Below the pieces are notes generated by a model. The model did no database searches. It was not told the origin of the DNA and saw only the letters and a program-made list of their open reading frames with translations. Positions 36,192-45,900 of a stretch of DNA of 64,000 nt are shown here, piece after piece (position 1 is the first letter of the stretch; each line of letters begins with the position of its first letter). Made by a program: the position numbers and the translations under genes. Source of the DNA: Stigmatella ashevillena (GTDB lineage: Bacteria; Myxococcota; Myxococcia; Myxococcales; Myxococcaceae); assembly GCF_028368975.1 (NCBI RefSeq), contig NZ_JAQNDM010000002.1, positions 4,520,425 through 4,584,424 on the forward strand, read 5' to 3'.

Positions 36192-37556
36192 ATGAATCCT
36201 CCGCCGGAGCCTTCCCGACTTCCTCCTGGCACCGAAGTGGGCTCCTGGCGCGTGCTGGAACTCACTGGCCATGGCACCTATGGCGTCGTCTACCGCGTCG
36301 AGCCTCTCGGGCACATCCGTGCTCAGCCTCTGGCACTGAAGCTGGCCCTCCATCGGGCCGATCCCCGCTTCGAGCGTGAAGCCGAACTGCTCTCCCGCCT
36401 CTCACACCCCAACGTGCCCGGCCTCCTCGGTCAGGGACTCTGGGCTCACCCCTCGGGGCCCTTCCCCTTCCTCGTCATGGAATGGGCCCAGGGCATTCCC
36501 CTCTACACCTGGGCCCTCGAACACAGCCCCACTTCCCGGCAAGTCCTAGGCGTGCTGGCCCAGGTGGCTCGCGCCCTGGCGGCCCTCCATGCCGTGGGCG
36601 GCGTGCACCGGGACGTTAAAGGCGACAACATCCTCGTTCGCGCCACGGACTCCCACGCCACGCTGATGGACTTCGGCGCGGGCAGCTTCCACGGCGCACG
36701 GCCCCTCACCGAGGAGCGGCTTCCCCCAGGCACTCCTCCTTACCGCAGCCCGGAGGCCCTGGAGTTCCGATGGCGCTTCTGGTTCCAGCACGGCATGCAT
36801 TACTCCCCCGCTCCAGCGGACGACGTGTATGCGCTGGGCGTCACCGCCTACCGCCTTCTCACCGGCACCTATCCCCGCAGCCACCCCAAGCAGCTACCCG
36901 CCGAAGCCTTGGCCTCCTTCAGTCCCGAGTTGGCCAAGCTGCTCCGGCGGATGCTCTCCCGGAATCCCTCGGCCCGGGGCCTCATGGACGAGATGGCTGG
37001 GGCGCTCCAAGACGCAGCCGACAGAGCGGGCCCAGCAGCGGATCGTCCCATCCTCCGCCGTCCCCAACCCCCCGTCCCGGCCAAGCGCCGGGCCTCACCC
37101 ACGCGCTCCTCCAACTCGCGCAAAACGTGGGTGGGTGTAGCGGCTGGCCTGAGTGCCTCGCTCGCCCTGCATGCAGGGTGGGCTATATGGCGTCACGCCC
37201 AGGAACACCCCACGACAGGCTGGGCCTGGCCATCCTCTGCGCCTGAGGGTGAGGACACCGGAAGCACCGGGCTTGCGAAGGATGCTCTCCTGGGCAGCTC
37301 CCTTCCTCATCCGTCCGAGCCCTCCTGGGAACGGATCACTCTCGAGTTTCCGAAGAGACCCCTTCCCAGCCAAGCTCGGCCCCCCTGCAAAAAGCGCGAA
37401 GCGGAACTCAACGGAGGGTGCTGGATTCGCCCGGCAGATGCGACGCCTCCCTGTGGAGACCGGTATTACGAATGGAAGGGCCTCTGTTACTTCCCGGTCC
37501 TCGCGCCCTCTCTTCCCGCGACCTCGGCGCCCCCCTCGAAGCACCTCGCGGAGTAA
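36192..37556 (+). CDS. Membrane-anchored Ser/Thr protein kinase
   Basis: Start ATG 36192 (MNPPPEPSRLPPGTEV), 454 aa; a GTG five codons upstream is also in frame. The kinase domain (about 15-270) shows GHGTYGVVY, Lys in LALKLAL, GVHRDVKGDN, MDFGAGS and GTPPYRSPE, so it should be active. A single membrane helix (VGVAAGLSASLALHAGWAIW, about 320-340) precedes a Pro-rich extracytoplasmic tail with four Cys (PPCKKREAELNGGCW, TPPCGDRYYEWKGLCY). This C-terminal Cys module is common in myxobacterial kinases beside DUF2381 or Sit genes. It sits between two Imm52 genes. A decayed copy lies at 39356-39542. Confidence 0.9.
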   Translation: MNPPPEPSRLPPGTEVGSWRVLELTGHGTYGVVYRVEPLGHIRAQPLALKLALHRADPRFEREAELLSRLSHPNVPGLLGQGLWAHPSGPFPFLVMEWAQGIPLYTWALEHSPTSRQVLGVLAQVARALAALHAVGGVHRDVKGDNILVRATDSHATLMDFGAGSFHGARPLTEERLPPGTPPYRSPEALEFRWRFWFQHGMHYSPAPADDVYALGVTAYRLLTGTYPRSHPKQLPAEALASFSPELAKLLRRMLSRNPSARGLMDEMAGALQDAADRAGPAADRPILRRPQPPVPAKRRASPTRSSNSRKTWVGVAAGLSASLALHAGWAIWRHAQEHPTTGWAWPSSAPEGEDTGSTGLAKDALLGSSLPHPSEPSWERITLEFPKRPLPSQARPPCKKREAELNGGCWIRPADATPPCGDRYYEWKGLCYFPVLAPSLPATSAPPSKHLAE

Positions 37557-37590
37557 GAGAGCTGTCTCCTTCAGTGGCTTCTCGCACCTC

Positions 37591-38310
37591 CTACTTGGAA
37601 TGCATGGGCTGAAGGGGCCTCAAAAGCCCCGCCCCTTCCAGCAGGGCATGGACGCGCCCCGCCAGAGCCACATGCTCCGAATTGGAGACGGTGAACCGCT
37701 CAGGGGTCAGCACCACGAGCGTCCCCTTGTCCTCCACCGCCTCAACCCTCACGGGCTCGGGCAGCGGAGGCACCCGGCCTCTCTCACGCGAGAAATACGT
37801 GACCCATCCGGTGAATGTGCCTGGCTTGGGACGCTGCCATACCGCGTCCCTGTGGTTCTCGGATGTCGCGACTCCCCACTCTGGGGCCCAGGCCAGCGCC
37901 ATGGCCCGTAGGGCACCTGTCATGACAGACACCGAGAGCACCCGATCTGCAACAGCCCCCTCGGATGGCGGCTTGAGCACACAAACTGAATTCACAAAAG
38001 GGGTAGAGCTTCCGCAAGCCGCGCTGACGGAAGTTGTTTCAACTGGATGGTCACCCGCCCACAGCCAAAAGTTGAATCCATCCCCCACCCGGTTTTTCTT
38101 GCGCCCGAAGAGCTTTTCAAAAGCTGCTGCCTCAGGCTGAAGCGGAAGCTTCCGGGCCTCCTCGAAGGAATCAGCCGTTTCGTACCAGCGCTCCCATACC
38201 GGCTCATATTGGCCCAACAGGCGAAGGAGCGTTTCCGCACGTTCAGCGCACTCCGTGGAGGTCTCACGCCGGGCGAGCCAGTAGGAACCAATATAGTAGG
38301 CATCCACCAT
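37591..38310 (-). CDS. Imm52-family immunity protein
   Basis: Start taken at ATG 38310 (MVDAYYIGSYWLARRE), 239 aa, the usual N-terminus of Imm52 proteins; an ATG at 38319 and a GTG at 38328 are alternatives, and the GTG overlaps the toxin TGA. The family neutralises Tox-REase-5 type nuclease toxins in Myxococcota. Visible family pattern: ECAERAETLL, WERWYETADSFEEARK and LWAGDHPVE. The toxin gene directly upstream is broken, so this immunity gene appears intact but no longer has a working partner. It is convergent with the kinase gene, 34 bp away. Confidence 0.85.
   Translation of the reverse strand: MVDAYYIGSYWLARRETSTECAERAETLLRLLGQYEPVWERWYETADSFEEARKLPLQPEAAAFEKLFGRKKNRVGDGFNFWLWAGDHPVETTSVSAACGSSTPFVNSVCVLKPPSEGAVADRVLSVSVMTGALRAMALAWAPEWGVATSENHRDAVWQRPKPGTFTGWVTYFSRERGRVPPLPEPVRVEAVEDKGTLVVLTPERFTVSNSEHVALAGRVHALLEGAGLLRPLQPMHSK
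37602..37822. repeat. Direct repeat, copy B (shared with 35395-35615)
   Basis: Second copy of the 220-bp near-identical segment at the 3' end of the complete Imm52 gene. Differences are mostly single bases, with a small cluster near the left end of the copy. Confidence 0.8.
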
Positions 38311-38324
38311 GGTGCTCATCTCTC

Positions 38325-39326
38325 TCACGGTACCGGTGAGACGTAGACTACCCCGATATCAAAACCATTGTTCGTGAGCAGCTTGCCAAGTGCGTCGGCG
38401 AAGCACTTTTCCGCAACAACCCACCGGATCGGCGTTCCCTGAGCAGCAATCAACTGGCGCTGAGCCTGCTGCATCAGTCCATCATCTCCAGTGAAGAAGC
38501 GCTTCGGATTCAAATTCTTGTCAAAGAAGGTCTCCTATCCAGGCCCCTTGGCATCCAGCAAGACCCCATCCTGATAGCCATCAAAGTCCGCTTTCTCTCC
38601 CCCTCCCCTGACCCGATACGCCGAACCCTCCGGAGCCCCCGTCACCTGCGCCTGATACTTCCGGGCACTTGGGGACATGCTCTCGTTCACCTGCACCCAC
38701 GTCCCGGGACCTCCGGAAGAAGCTCCTCCCGAGCCCGTGGCGGCCATGGCCACAGCCGTGGGCGCCAACGTGAGCGCAAGCTGGCCCTCCACCACCGCCA
38801 CTGCCCCTACCTGCTCCACCGCTGACAGTCTCAGCCCTACCTGCGTCGCTGCCAATGCCGCTGCTTCCGAGAACCTCGGCAGCAGTGGCATCCGTGCCGC
38901 CAGCCACGTGGCCGTCCCGCCCGTTCCACGACTCACCCCCACCGTCACTGCCAGGATGAAAACCCGCGCGCCCTGGGTGCCAAGAGTTTGGCCAAAACGC
39001 TGCCCCGCTCTCTCCAGTTCCTCCACAGTGGCCGCCCTGTCCGTGGCCGTCTTGGTGAACACCGGCTCGGGGGCTGCCGCCAACGCCACCCATGACACCA
39101 GTCCTGTGACAGCCACGGCATAGAAGAGCTGCGGGGTGAGCGTCTCCTTCACCGCTTCAGCGATGCTCCTCTTGAGCGGCCGAAGCGACAGGCCCAGCGC
39201 CACCATCAGCCTGTCCCCTGCCTTCCACCTTCCCACATCCTCCAGGGCTGACAGGCAATCGTGAGGGGGCTCAGCAGCCTCGCAGACGCCCCCATAGCTC
39301 TTGCGCAGCAGGACACCACGGCGTGT
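38325..39326 (-). pseudogene. Sit-like toxin with Tox-REase-5 domain, broken by an in-frame TAG and 5' truncation
   Basis: The frame reads from about 39326 (preceded by TAG) through a SitA-like region (DCLSAL, AGDRLMVALGLSLRPLK, then two hydrophobic helices LFYAVAVTGLVSWVAL and RVFILAVTVGVSRG) to the nuclease motif EKADFDGYQDGVLLDAKGPG. At 38535-38537 a TAG replaces what is usually Tyr, and the same frame then continues ETFFDKNLNPKRFFTG... to a TGA at 38325. There is no frameshift, only the nonsense codon. The signal peptide and lipobox expected at the 5' end are absent, since the upstream DNA is a relic of a kinase gene on the other strand. It is almost certainly inactive. Confidence 0.85.
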
Positions 39327-39355
39327 CTACCTCATTCCCAGCATGGGAGGTACGC

Positions 39356-39542
39356 ACTGGCACCGAGGTGGGCTCCCAGCCTTCGGGGCCAGCCGCGGAT
39401 CGCCCCCTCCTCCGCCGTCCCTCACCGCCACCTGTCCCCGCCAAGCGCCTGGCTTCCCCCTCACGTTCCTCCGGCTCGCGCAGAACATGAGAGGCCCCTT
39501 CCCGGCCAAGCTCGGCCCCCCTGCAAGCACCTCGCGGAGTGA
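39356..39542 (+). pseudogene. Relic of a second Ser/Thr kinase gene copy
   Basis: Three short segments match the kinase gene at 36192-37556 in order. CTGGCACCGAGGTGGGCTCC (39356-39375) matches the N-terminal LPPGTEVGSW codons. 39385-39490 matches the region before the membrane helix (ATCCTCCGCCGTCCC). 39491-39542 matches the Pro-rich tail and stop (GCACCTCGCGGAGTGA, encoding KHLAE). Two deletions have removed the kinase domain and the membrane/Cys region. It shows that the kinase-immunity unit was once duplicated on both sides of the toxin gene. Confidence 0.75.
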
Positions 39543-39989
39543 GGGGCCCCGCGAAGTGTCATCTCCACGACGGTGAAACCGTTCACAGTCGCATGCTCCA
39601 CAGTGGTGACAGGTGAGAGCCGACACGTCTCGGGGTTCTCCGAGTCTTCCTGTTCACACCCCGGTCAGACACACCCAACGGCTGTCGTCCTCGTCTGGTA
39701 CGAAAGGCTTGTAGCCCTTTCGTGCCTGAGCCAGGCCTTCTGCCGAGATGCCCGTGTCCGAGCCCATCTCACCTCTGCATGCTCTCGACAGGCCCTCGCC
39801 GCAGCAGTTCGTCACGGCAGGCGCCGCGGCACCGTCACAGGCCTACACGGCCCCGTCTGAGCGTTATCGATTTATCAATTTTCAGGACGAGGGGCCCGTC
39901 CGTTTCAAGTGTCTGATGCCGTACAGACACAAAGAGAACAATTCCGTCTCATTGGAGTACACTCCCATCTCACCTAGGGGGGAACGGTG
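39543..39989. promoter_or_regulatory. Non-coding region upstream of the multi-domain kinase (447 bp)
   Basis: No convincing gene is seen; the short ORFs here have no recognisable content. It contains an imperfect hairpin at 39700-39723 (ACGAAAGGC-TTGTA-GCC-C-TTTCGT, one bulge), a small palindrome ACGGTGAAACCGT near 39570, and an AT-richer stretch at 39860-39965 that probably holds the promoter of the next gene. It may also include decayed sequence from the neighbouring toxin locus. Confidence 0.4.
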
Positions 39990-42944
39990 ATGGGCTTCGC
40001 GGCACTCATCTCGGATGTGACACCGGTGAGAAACGCGCCAGGGCGGCTTCAGTGGATCATGGATGCCTCGCGTGCCTTGCTGGAAACCCGCCTGGAGTCT
40101 CAGGCCCTCTTTCGCGCCCTGGTGCGGAGCACCGTGGGGTCCTTCGCGGATCTGTCCACCGTCTTTCTCCTCGAAGAGGGAGGCGCCACGCTCGTGCTCG
40201 GCGCCGCCCAGCATGTGGATCCCTCGCTCACCGAAGCGCTCCAGGTGCGCTCCGCCCCCATCCGTCTGAGGGCGGGTGAAGGCCTTCCCGGCCGAGTGCT
40301 CCAGACGGGCAAGGCCGTGCTGGAGTCCTCCTTCGTCCAGGGCGCTCCCAGCCTTCCCGCCGAGCTTCACGCCCTCCTTGAGCGGCACCCGCCGCTGAAC
40401 TTCCTCGCTGTCCCCCTGCGCGTCTCGGGGGCCGTGCTGGGCGTGCTGGCCGTGGGGCGGGAAGCGCCCCTGACGGAGGAGGATTTGAACGCCTTCCAGG
40501 AGTTGGCGGACCGGACCGCGCTCCGCCTCCAGGACGCTCGCCTGCTTGAGGCAGCACAGGACTCTCGCAAGAAGGCCGAGGTGCGCACCGAGCGCCTGTA
40601 CGTCCAACGGGAGCTGCCCAAGCTGCACACCCGCATCCTGGAGAGCATGGCGGAAGGGGTCAGCGTCACGGACGAGCAGGGCTTCCTGCGCTATGCCAAC
40701 CCTGCCCTCGAGCAGTTGCTCGGGTACGGGCCCGGAGGGCTGCTCGGCAAGCACCTGTCCACCCTGAACAACTCCCTGCCGGAAGAGGCCGCCCAGCAGT
40801 CCGTGGCCGTGACAGAGGCCTTGAAGGCCCAGGGCGAGTGGGTGGGCGAGTGGTCCAACCTGCGCAAGGACGGCACCTGCTTCATGACGCGGGTGCGCAT
40901 CACCGCGCTGGAGCTGGGCGGCGCGCGCCACTGGGTGAGCGTCCATCAAGACGTGACGGCGCAGGTGCGGACCATCCACAAGGTGGAGGCGCTGGCGCTC
41001 GAGCTTCGCCAGGGCGAGGAGCGCTACCGCTCCCTGGTGGAGGCGACGTCGGAGATTGTCTGGAACACGCCGCCTTCAGGCCAGTTCACCACCAAGCAGG
41101 CAGGCTGGAGCGCCTTCACGGGCCAGCGCTTCGAGGAGCTGCGGGGGTGGGGCTGGCTGGATGCCGTCCACCCGGAGGACCGGGTCCAGTCCCACCATGC
41201 CTGGGACGAGGCGGTGCTCAGCCGCACCACCTACCAGGTGGAGCACCGCGTGCGCCGTCATGACGGCGTATACCGGTACATGCAAGGGCGTGCCGTGCCC
41301 GTGAAGAACGAGGACGGCACCGTCCGGGAGTGGATCGGCATCCACCGGGACATCACGCCCCGCATCGAGGTGGAGCAGGCCCTGCGGCAGAGCGCCGAGC
41401 GCGAGCGTCAGGCCCGGGCGCTCGTGGACTCGCTGGTGGCCGCCAGCCCCGTGAGCTTCGCCCTGCTCGACACCCAGCTGCGCTACCTCAAGGTCAACCC
41501 CGCGCTGGCCCGCATCAACGGCGTCTCCGAGGAGGAGCACCTGGGCCGCACGGTGCGCGAGGTGCTGCCCCAGGTCTGGGACCAGGTGGAGCCCCCCCTG
41601 CGCCAAGTGTTGGAGACGGGCGAGCCCCTCATCAACCAGGAGGGGGGCACGGAGTCTCCGTCCCACCCAGGCGTCCTGCGTCACTACCTTTCCAGCTACT
41701 TTCCCGTGAAGGGCTCGGACGGGGAGGTGGCGGGCGTGGGCACCACCTTCATCGAAGTGACGGATCAGGTGAAGGCCCGCCGCCAGGTGGCCCTCCTGGC
41801 CGAGGCGGGACAGCGGCTGTTCGCGTCCCTGGATGAGAAGGAGACCCTGGAGCAGGTGGCCCAGTTGATGGTGGAGACCGTCGCGGAAGGCTGCCTGGTG
41901 GACCTGCTCGATGCAGAGGGCCGACTGGAGCAGGCCGTGGCCATCCATCGGAATCCGGGCGCCTCCTCACCCTCGTGGGAGCCGTTCCGCCCCTGGGAGC
42001 TGAGCGTGCCGCTGGAGCGGCGGCAAGAGGCCCTGGGCGCGGACCGTCCCCTCGTCTTCCGGGAGGACCGCTCGGTCTGCATCCTCCCGTTGCGCGTCCG
42101 GGGCCGGGCCCTGGGCACCATCTCCATCGTCACCCCTCCGCCCAGCCGCAGCTTCCACCTGGATGAGGTGAGGCTGCTGGAGGAGCTGGCGTCGCGCGCC
42201 GCCGTGGCGATCGACCATGCCCGGCTGCACACCGCGCTCCAGAAGGCGATCCTCGTCCGGGACGAGTTCCTGTCCGTCGCCAGCCACGAGTTGAAGACGC
42301 CGCTGACGCCCCTGAGCCTCAAGCTCCAGGTGCTCGCCCGGGAAGTGGCGCAGCAGCCCGAGACGGCCTTCACGCGGCGCGTCCAGGGCTACATCGACAC
42401 GGGGCGCAAGCAGATCAGCAAGCTGACGGAGCTCATCGGGGACCTCCTGGACGTGTCCCGCATCGGCGCGGGCCGGCTCCAACTGGAGCGGCAGGACGTC
42501 GACTTGGGCGCGCTCGCCCGCGAAGTGGCGTCCCGGTTCGAGCCCGCGGCGGCCCAGGCCGGCTCGGCGCTCTCGGTGCGCGTGGAGCACCTGTGCCTGG
42601 GCTCGTGGGACTCGGCGCGCATCGAGCAGATCCTCACCAACCTCCTGGACAACGCGCTGAAGTATGGCTTTGGCCGCCCCGTCTCCCTGCACGTGCGCGC
42701 CGAGGCGAAGCAGGCGGTGGTGACGGTGATGGACCACGGCATTGGCATCGAGCCGGCGCACCTGTCGCGCATCTTCGAGCGGTTCGAGCGCGCCGTGTCC
42801 GAGCGCCACTACGGGGGCCTGGGGCTGGGCCTCTACATCACCCGGGAGCTCGTCCAGGCCCACGGCGGCAGCATCCGGGTCGAGAGCGAGCCCAACGTCA
42901 GGACCCTCTTCACGGTGGAGCTGCCGCTGGCCCAGGCGGACTGA
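39990..42944 (+). CDS. Sensor histidine kinase with GAF and three PAS domains
   Basis: Start ATG 39990 (a GTG directly before it is in frame) with TAGGGGGGAA upstream; 984 aa and soluble. Domains: GAF (about 25-180), PAS (about 205-325; FLRYANPALEQLLGYG), PAS (about 345-470; ending EWIGIHRDIT), PAS (about 480-600), GAF (about 610-760), HisKA with ASHELKTPLTPLSLK, and HATPase_c (NLLDNALKYG, DHGIGIE, GGLGLGLYITREL). No receiver is present, so it needs a separate response regulator. The signal is probably a ligand or redox cue through PAS/GAF. It abuts the convergent purL gene with no intergenic base. Confidence 0.93.
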   Translation: MGFAALISDVTPVRNAPGRLQWIMDASRALLETRLESQALFRALVRSTVGSFADLSTVFLLEEGGATLVLGAAQHVDPSLTEALQVRSAPIRLRAGEGLPGRVLQTGKAVLESSFVQGAPSLPAELHALLERHPPLNFLAVPLRVSGAVLGVLAVGREAPLTEEDLNAFQELADRTALRLQDARLLEAAQDSRKKAEVRTERLYVQRELPKLHTRILESMAEGVSVTDEQGFLRYANPALEQLLGYGPGGLLGKHLSTLNNSLPEEAAQQSVAVTEALKAQGEWVGEWSNLRKDGTCFMTRVRITALELGGARHWVSVHQDVTAQVRTIHKVEALALELRQGEERYRSLVEATSEIVWNTPPSGQFTTKQAGWSAFTGQRFEELRGWGWLDAVHPEDRVQSHHAWDEAVLSRTTYQVEHRVRRHDGVYRYMQGRAVPVKNEDGTVREWIGIHRDITPRIEVEQALRQSAERERQARALVDSLVAASPVSFALLDTQLRYLKVNPALARINGVSEEEHLGRTVREVLPQVWDQVEPPLRQVLETGEPLINQEGGTESPSHPGVLRHYLSSYFPVKGSDGEVAGVGTTFIEVTDQVKARRQVALLAEAGQRLFASLDEKETLEQVAQLMVETVAEGCLVDLLDAEGRLEQAVAIHRNPGASSPSWEPFRPWELSVPLERRQEALGADRPLVFREDRSVCILPLRVRGRALGTISIVTPPPSRSFHLDEVRLLEELASRAAVAIDHARLHTALQKAILVRDEFLSVASHELKTPLTPLSLKLQVLAREVAQQPETAFTRRVQGYIDTGRKQISKLTELIGDLLDVSRIGAGRLQLERQDVDLGALAREVASRFEPAAAQAGSALSVRVEHLCLGSWDSARIEQILTNLLDNALKYGFGRPVSLHVRAEAKQAVVTVMDHGIGIEPAHLSRIFERFERAVSERHYGGLGLGLYITRELVQAHGGSIRVESEPNVRTLFTVELPLAQAD

Positions 42945-45900
42945 TCAGCCGAGCGCCACCCGGGCGTTGCGGAAGAAGCGCATCCACGGCCCGTCCTCGC
43001 CCCACTCGCGCGGCCGCCACGAGTGCTGCACGGAGCGGTGGACGCGCTCCGGGTGTGGCATCATCAGGGTGAAGCGCCCCTCGCGCGTCGTCAGTCCGCA
43101 GATGCCGAAGGGCGAGCCGTTCGGGTTGGCCGGGTACCGCTCCGTCACCTGGCCCCGGTTGTCCACGAAGCGCGCCGTCACCAGCCCCATCCCGTTCACC
43201 CGCACCGCCTCCTCCTCGCTCGCGAACTCCGCCCGCCCCTCGCCGTGAGACGAGGCGATGAGCATCCGGCTGCCCGCCATGCCCTGGAAGAACAGCGAAG
43301 GGCTCCGCGCCACCTCCACCTGCACCAGCCGCGCCTCGAACTGCTCCGAGGTGTTGCGCACGAAGCGGGGGAAGTGCTCGGCGCCGGGGATGAGCTCCTT
43401 GAGCTGCGCCATCATCTGGCAGCCATTGCAGATGCCCAGGCCAAAGCTGTCGGGGCGCGAGAAGAAGGCCGCGAACTCGTCGCGCGCCCGGTGGTTGAAG
43501 AGGATGGACTTCGCCCACCCTCCCCCGGCCCCCAGCACGTCGCCGTAGGAGAAGCCGCCGCACGCCAGCACGCCCTTGAAGTCTTTCAGGGAGACGCGCC
43601 CAGCGAGCAGATCGCTCATGTGCACGTCCACCGCGCTGAAGCCGGCGCGCGTGAAGGCCGCCGCCATCTCCGATTGGCTGTTCACGCCTTGCTCGCGCAG
43701 CACCGCCACCCGAGGCCTCGAGCCCTTGGCGATGAACGGCGCCGCCACGTCCTCGGAAGGGTCGAACGTGAGCTGCGGCGAGAGCCCGGGGTCTTCCGCA
43801 TCGCACTTCGCGGCGAACTCCTCGTCCGCGCAGCGCGGGTTGTCGCGCAGCCGCTGCAGCTCATAGCTGACGCGGGACCAGGTCTCCCGCAGCGCCATCG
43901 TGGGCACCGAGAGCAGCGTCTGGGTTCCGTGGCGCAGGCTCACCTCCTGCTCCGTCCGGGGCCGCCCCAACTCGTGGCAGTGCGCACCCAGCCCGTGCTG
44001 GGCCAGCACGCCGCGCACCCGCGCCACCTCCTCGGCGCGCACTTGCACCACCGCGCCCAGCTCCTCGTTGAACAGGGCCGCGGCCGCATCCGCCCCCAGC
44101 CCCGCCACGTCCACGTCCAGCCCGCAGTGGCCCGCGAAGGCCATCTCGCACAGCGCCGCCAGCAGGCCCCCGTCCGAGCGGTCGTGGTAGGCCAGGAGGT
44201 GCCCCGCCGCGCTCAGCTCCTGCACCGCCGCGAAGAAGCCCCGCAGGACCGCCGGGTCCTCCACGTCCGGGCACTCGTGCCCCACCTGCCGGTAGACGTG
44301 CGCCAGCACCGAGCCGCCCAGCCGCTGCTTGCCGCCCGATAGATCGATGAAGAGCAGCCGCGTGTCCTCGCCCAGCGCCTGGAGCTGCGGCGTCAGGGAC
44401 AGGCGCACATCCACCACCGGCGCGAACGCCGAGACGATGAGGGACACCGGGGCTGTCACCGCCTTGCGGTGCCCCTCCTCCTCCCACACCGTGCGCATGG
44501 ACAGGGAGTCCTTGCCCACGGGAATGGTGAGCCCCAACGCCGGGCACAACTCCAAGCCCACCGCCCGCACCGCCGCGAAGAGGTTCGCGTCCTCTCCTGG
44601 GCTTCCCGCAGCCGCCATCCAGTTGGCCGACAGCTTCACCTCGGAGAGCCGGGCGATGCGCGCGGCGGCGATGTTGGTGAGGGCCTCTCCCACCGCCATG
44701 CGCGCCGAGGCCGCCGCGTTGATGAGCGCCAGCGGCGTCCGCTCGCCCATGGCCATGGCCTCGCCCGTGTGGCTGGTGAGCGTGGTGAGCGTCACCGCGC
44801 AGTCGGCCACCGGCACCTGCCAGGGCCCCACCATCTGGTCGCGGCTCGTGTGGCCCGACACCGTCCGGTCCCCGATGGTGATGAGGAAGGACTTGTCCGC
44901 CACCGTCGGGTGGCCCAGCACCCGCGCCACCATGTCCCCCAGCTCCGCCCCCTCCAAGTTCAACGGCGCGAGGGCAAGCGGGCGCGACGTCACGTCCCGG
45001 TGCATGCGCGGCGGCTTGCCGAACAGCACGTCCATTGGCAAGTCGATGGGGGCCGCGCCCAGCAGTCGGTCCCCCAGCTTCAGCACCTGATCGGCCGTGG
45101 CCTCGCCCAGCACCGAGTAGGGCGCGCGCTCCCGCTCACACAGCGCCACGAAGCGGGTCAGGTTCTCCGGCGCCACGGCGAGCACGTAGCGCTCCTGCGC
45201 CTCGTTGCACCAGATCTCCACCGGAGACATGCCTGGCTCGGCGTTGGGCACCTCCCGCAGCTCGAAGCGTCCGCCCAGGCCATTGTCGTGGACCAGCTCC
45301 GGCACCGCGTTGGACAGGCCGCCCGCCCCCACATCGTGGATGGAGCGGATGGGGTTCTGCTCGCCCAGCGCCCAGCAGCGATCAATCACCTCCTGGCACC
45401 GCCGCTCCATCTCCGCGTTGTCCCGCTGCACCGAGGCGAAGTCGAGGTCCGCCGCGCTCGCGCCCTGCGCCATCGAGGACGCGGCCCCACCGCCCAGGCC
45501 GATGAGCATCGCCGGCCCACCCAGCACGATGATCTTGTCTCCCGGCTGGAGCTGGCCCTTGCGCACGTGCCCGGCGCGGATGTTGCCCAGGCCGCCGGCG
45601 ATCATGATGGGCTTGTGGTAGCCGCGCACCTCCACCCCCTCGGGCGTGGACACCTGCGCCTCGAAGCTGCGGAAGTAGCCGCTCAGGTTCGGACGGCCAA
45701 ACTCGTTGTTGAAGGCCGCCCCCCCGATGGGCCCCTCCAGCATGATGTCCAGCGCCGAGGCGATGCGGGCGGGCCGGCCATAGGCCTGCTCCCAGGGCTG
45801 CTCCCGCCCGGGGATGAGCAGGTGCGAGACGGTGAAGCCCGTGAGCCCCGCTTTGGGCTTCGCGCCCCGCCCGGTGGCCCCCTCGTCGCGGATCTCCCCA

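Noticed and set aside
39573-39990. Short frames upstream of the multi-PAS kinase
   Set aside because: No RBS, no conserved pattern, and codon use unlike genes; one would even overlap the kinase start.
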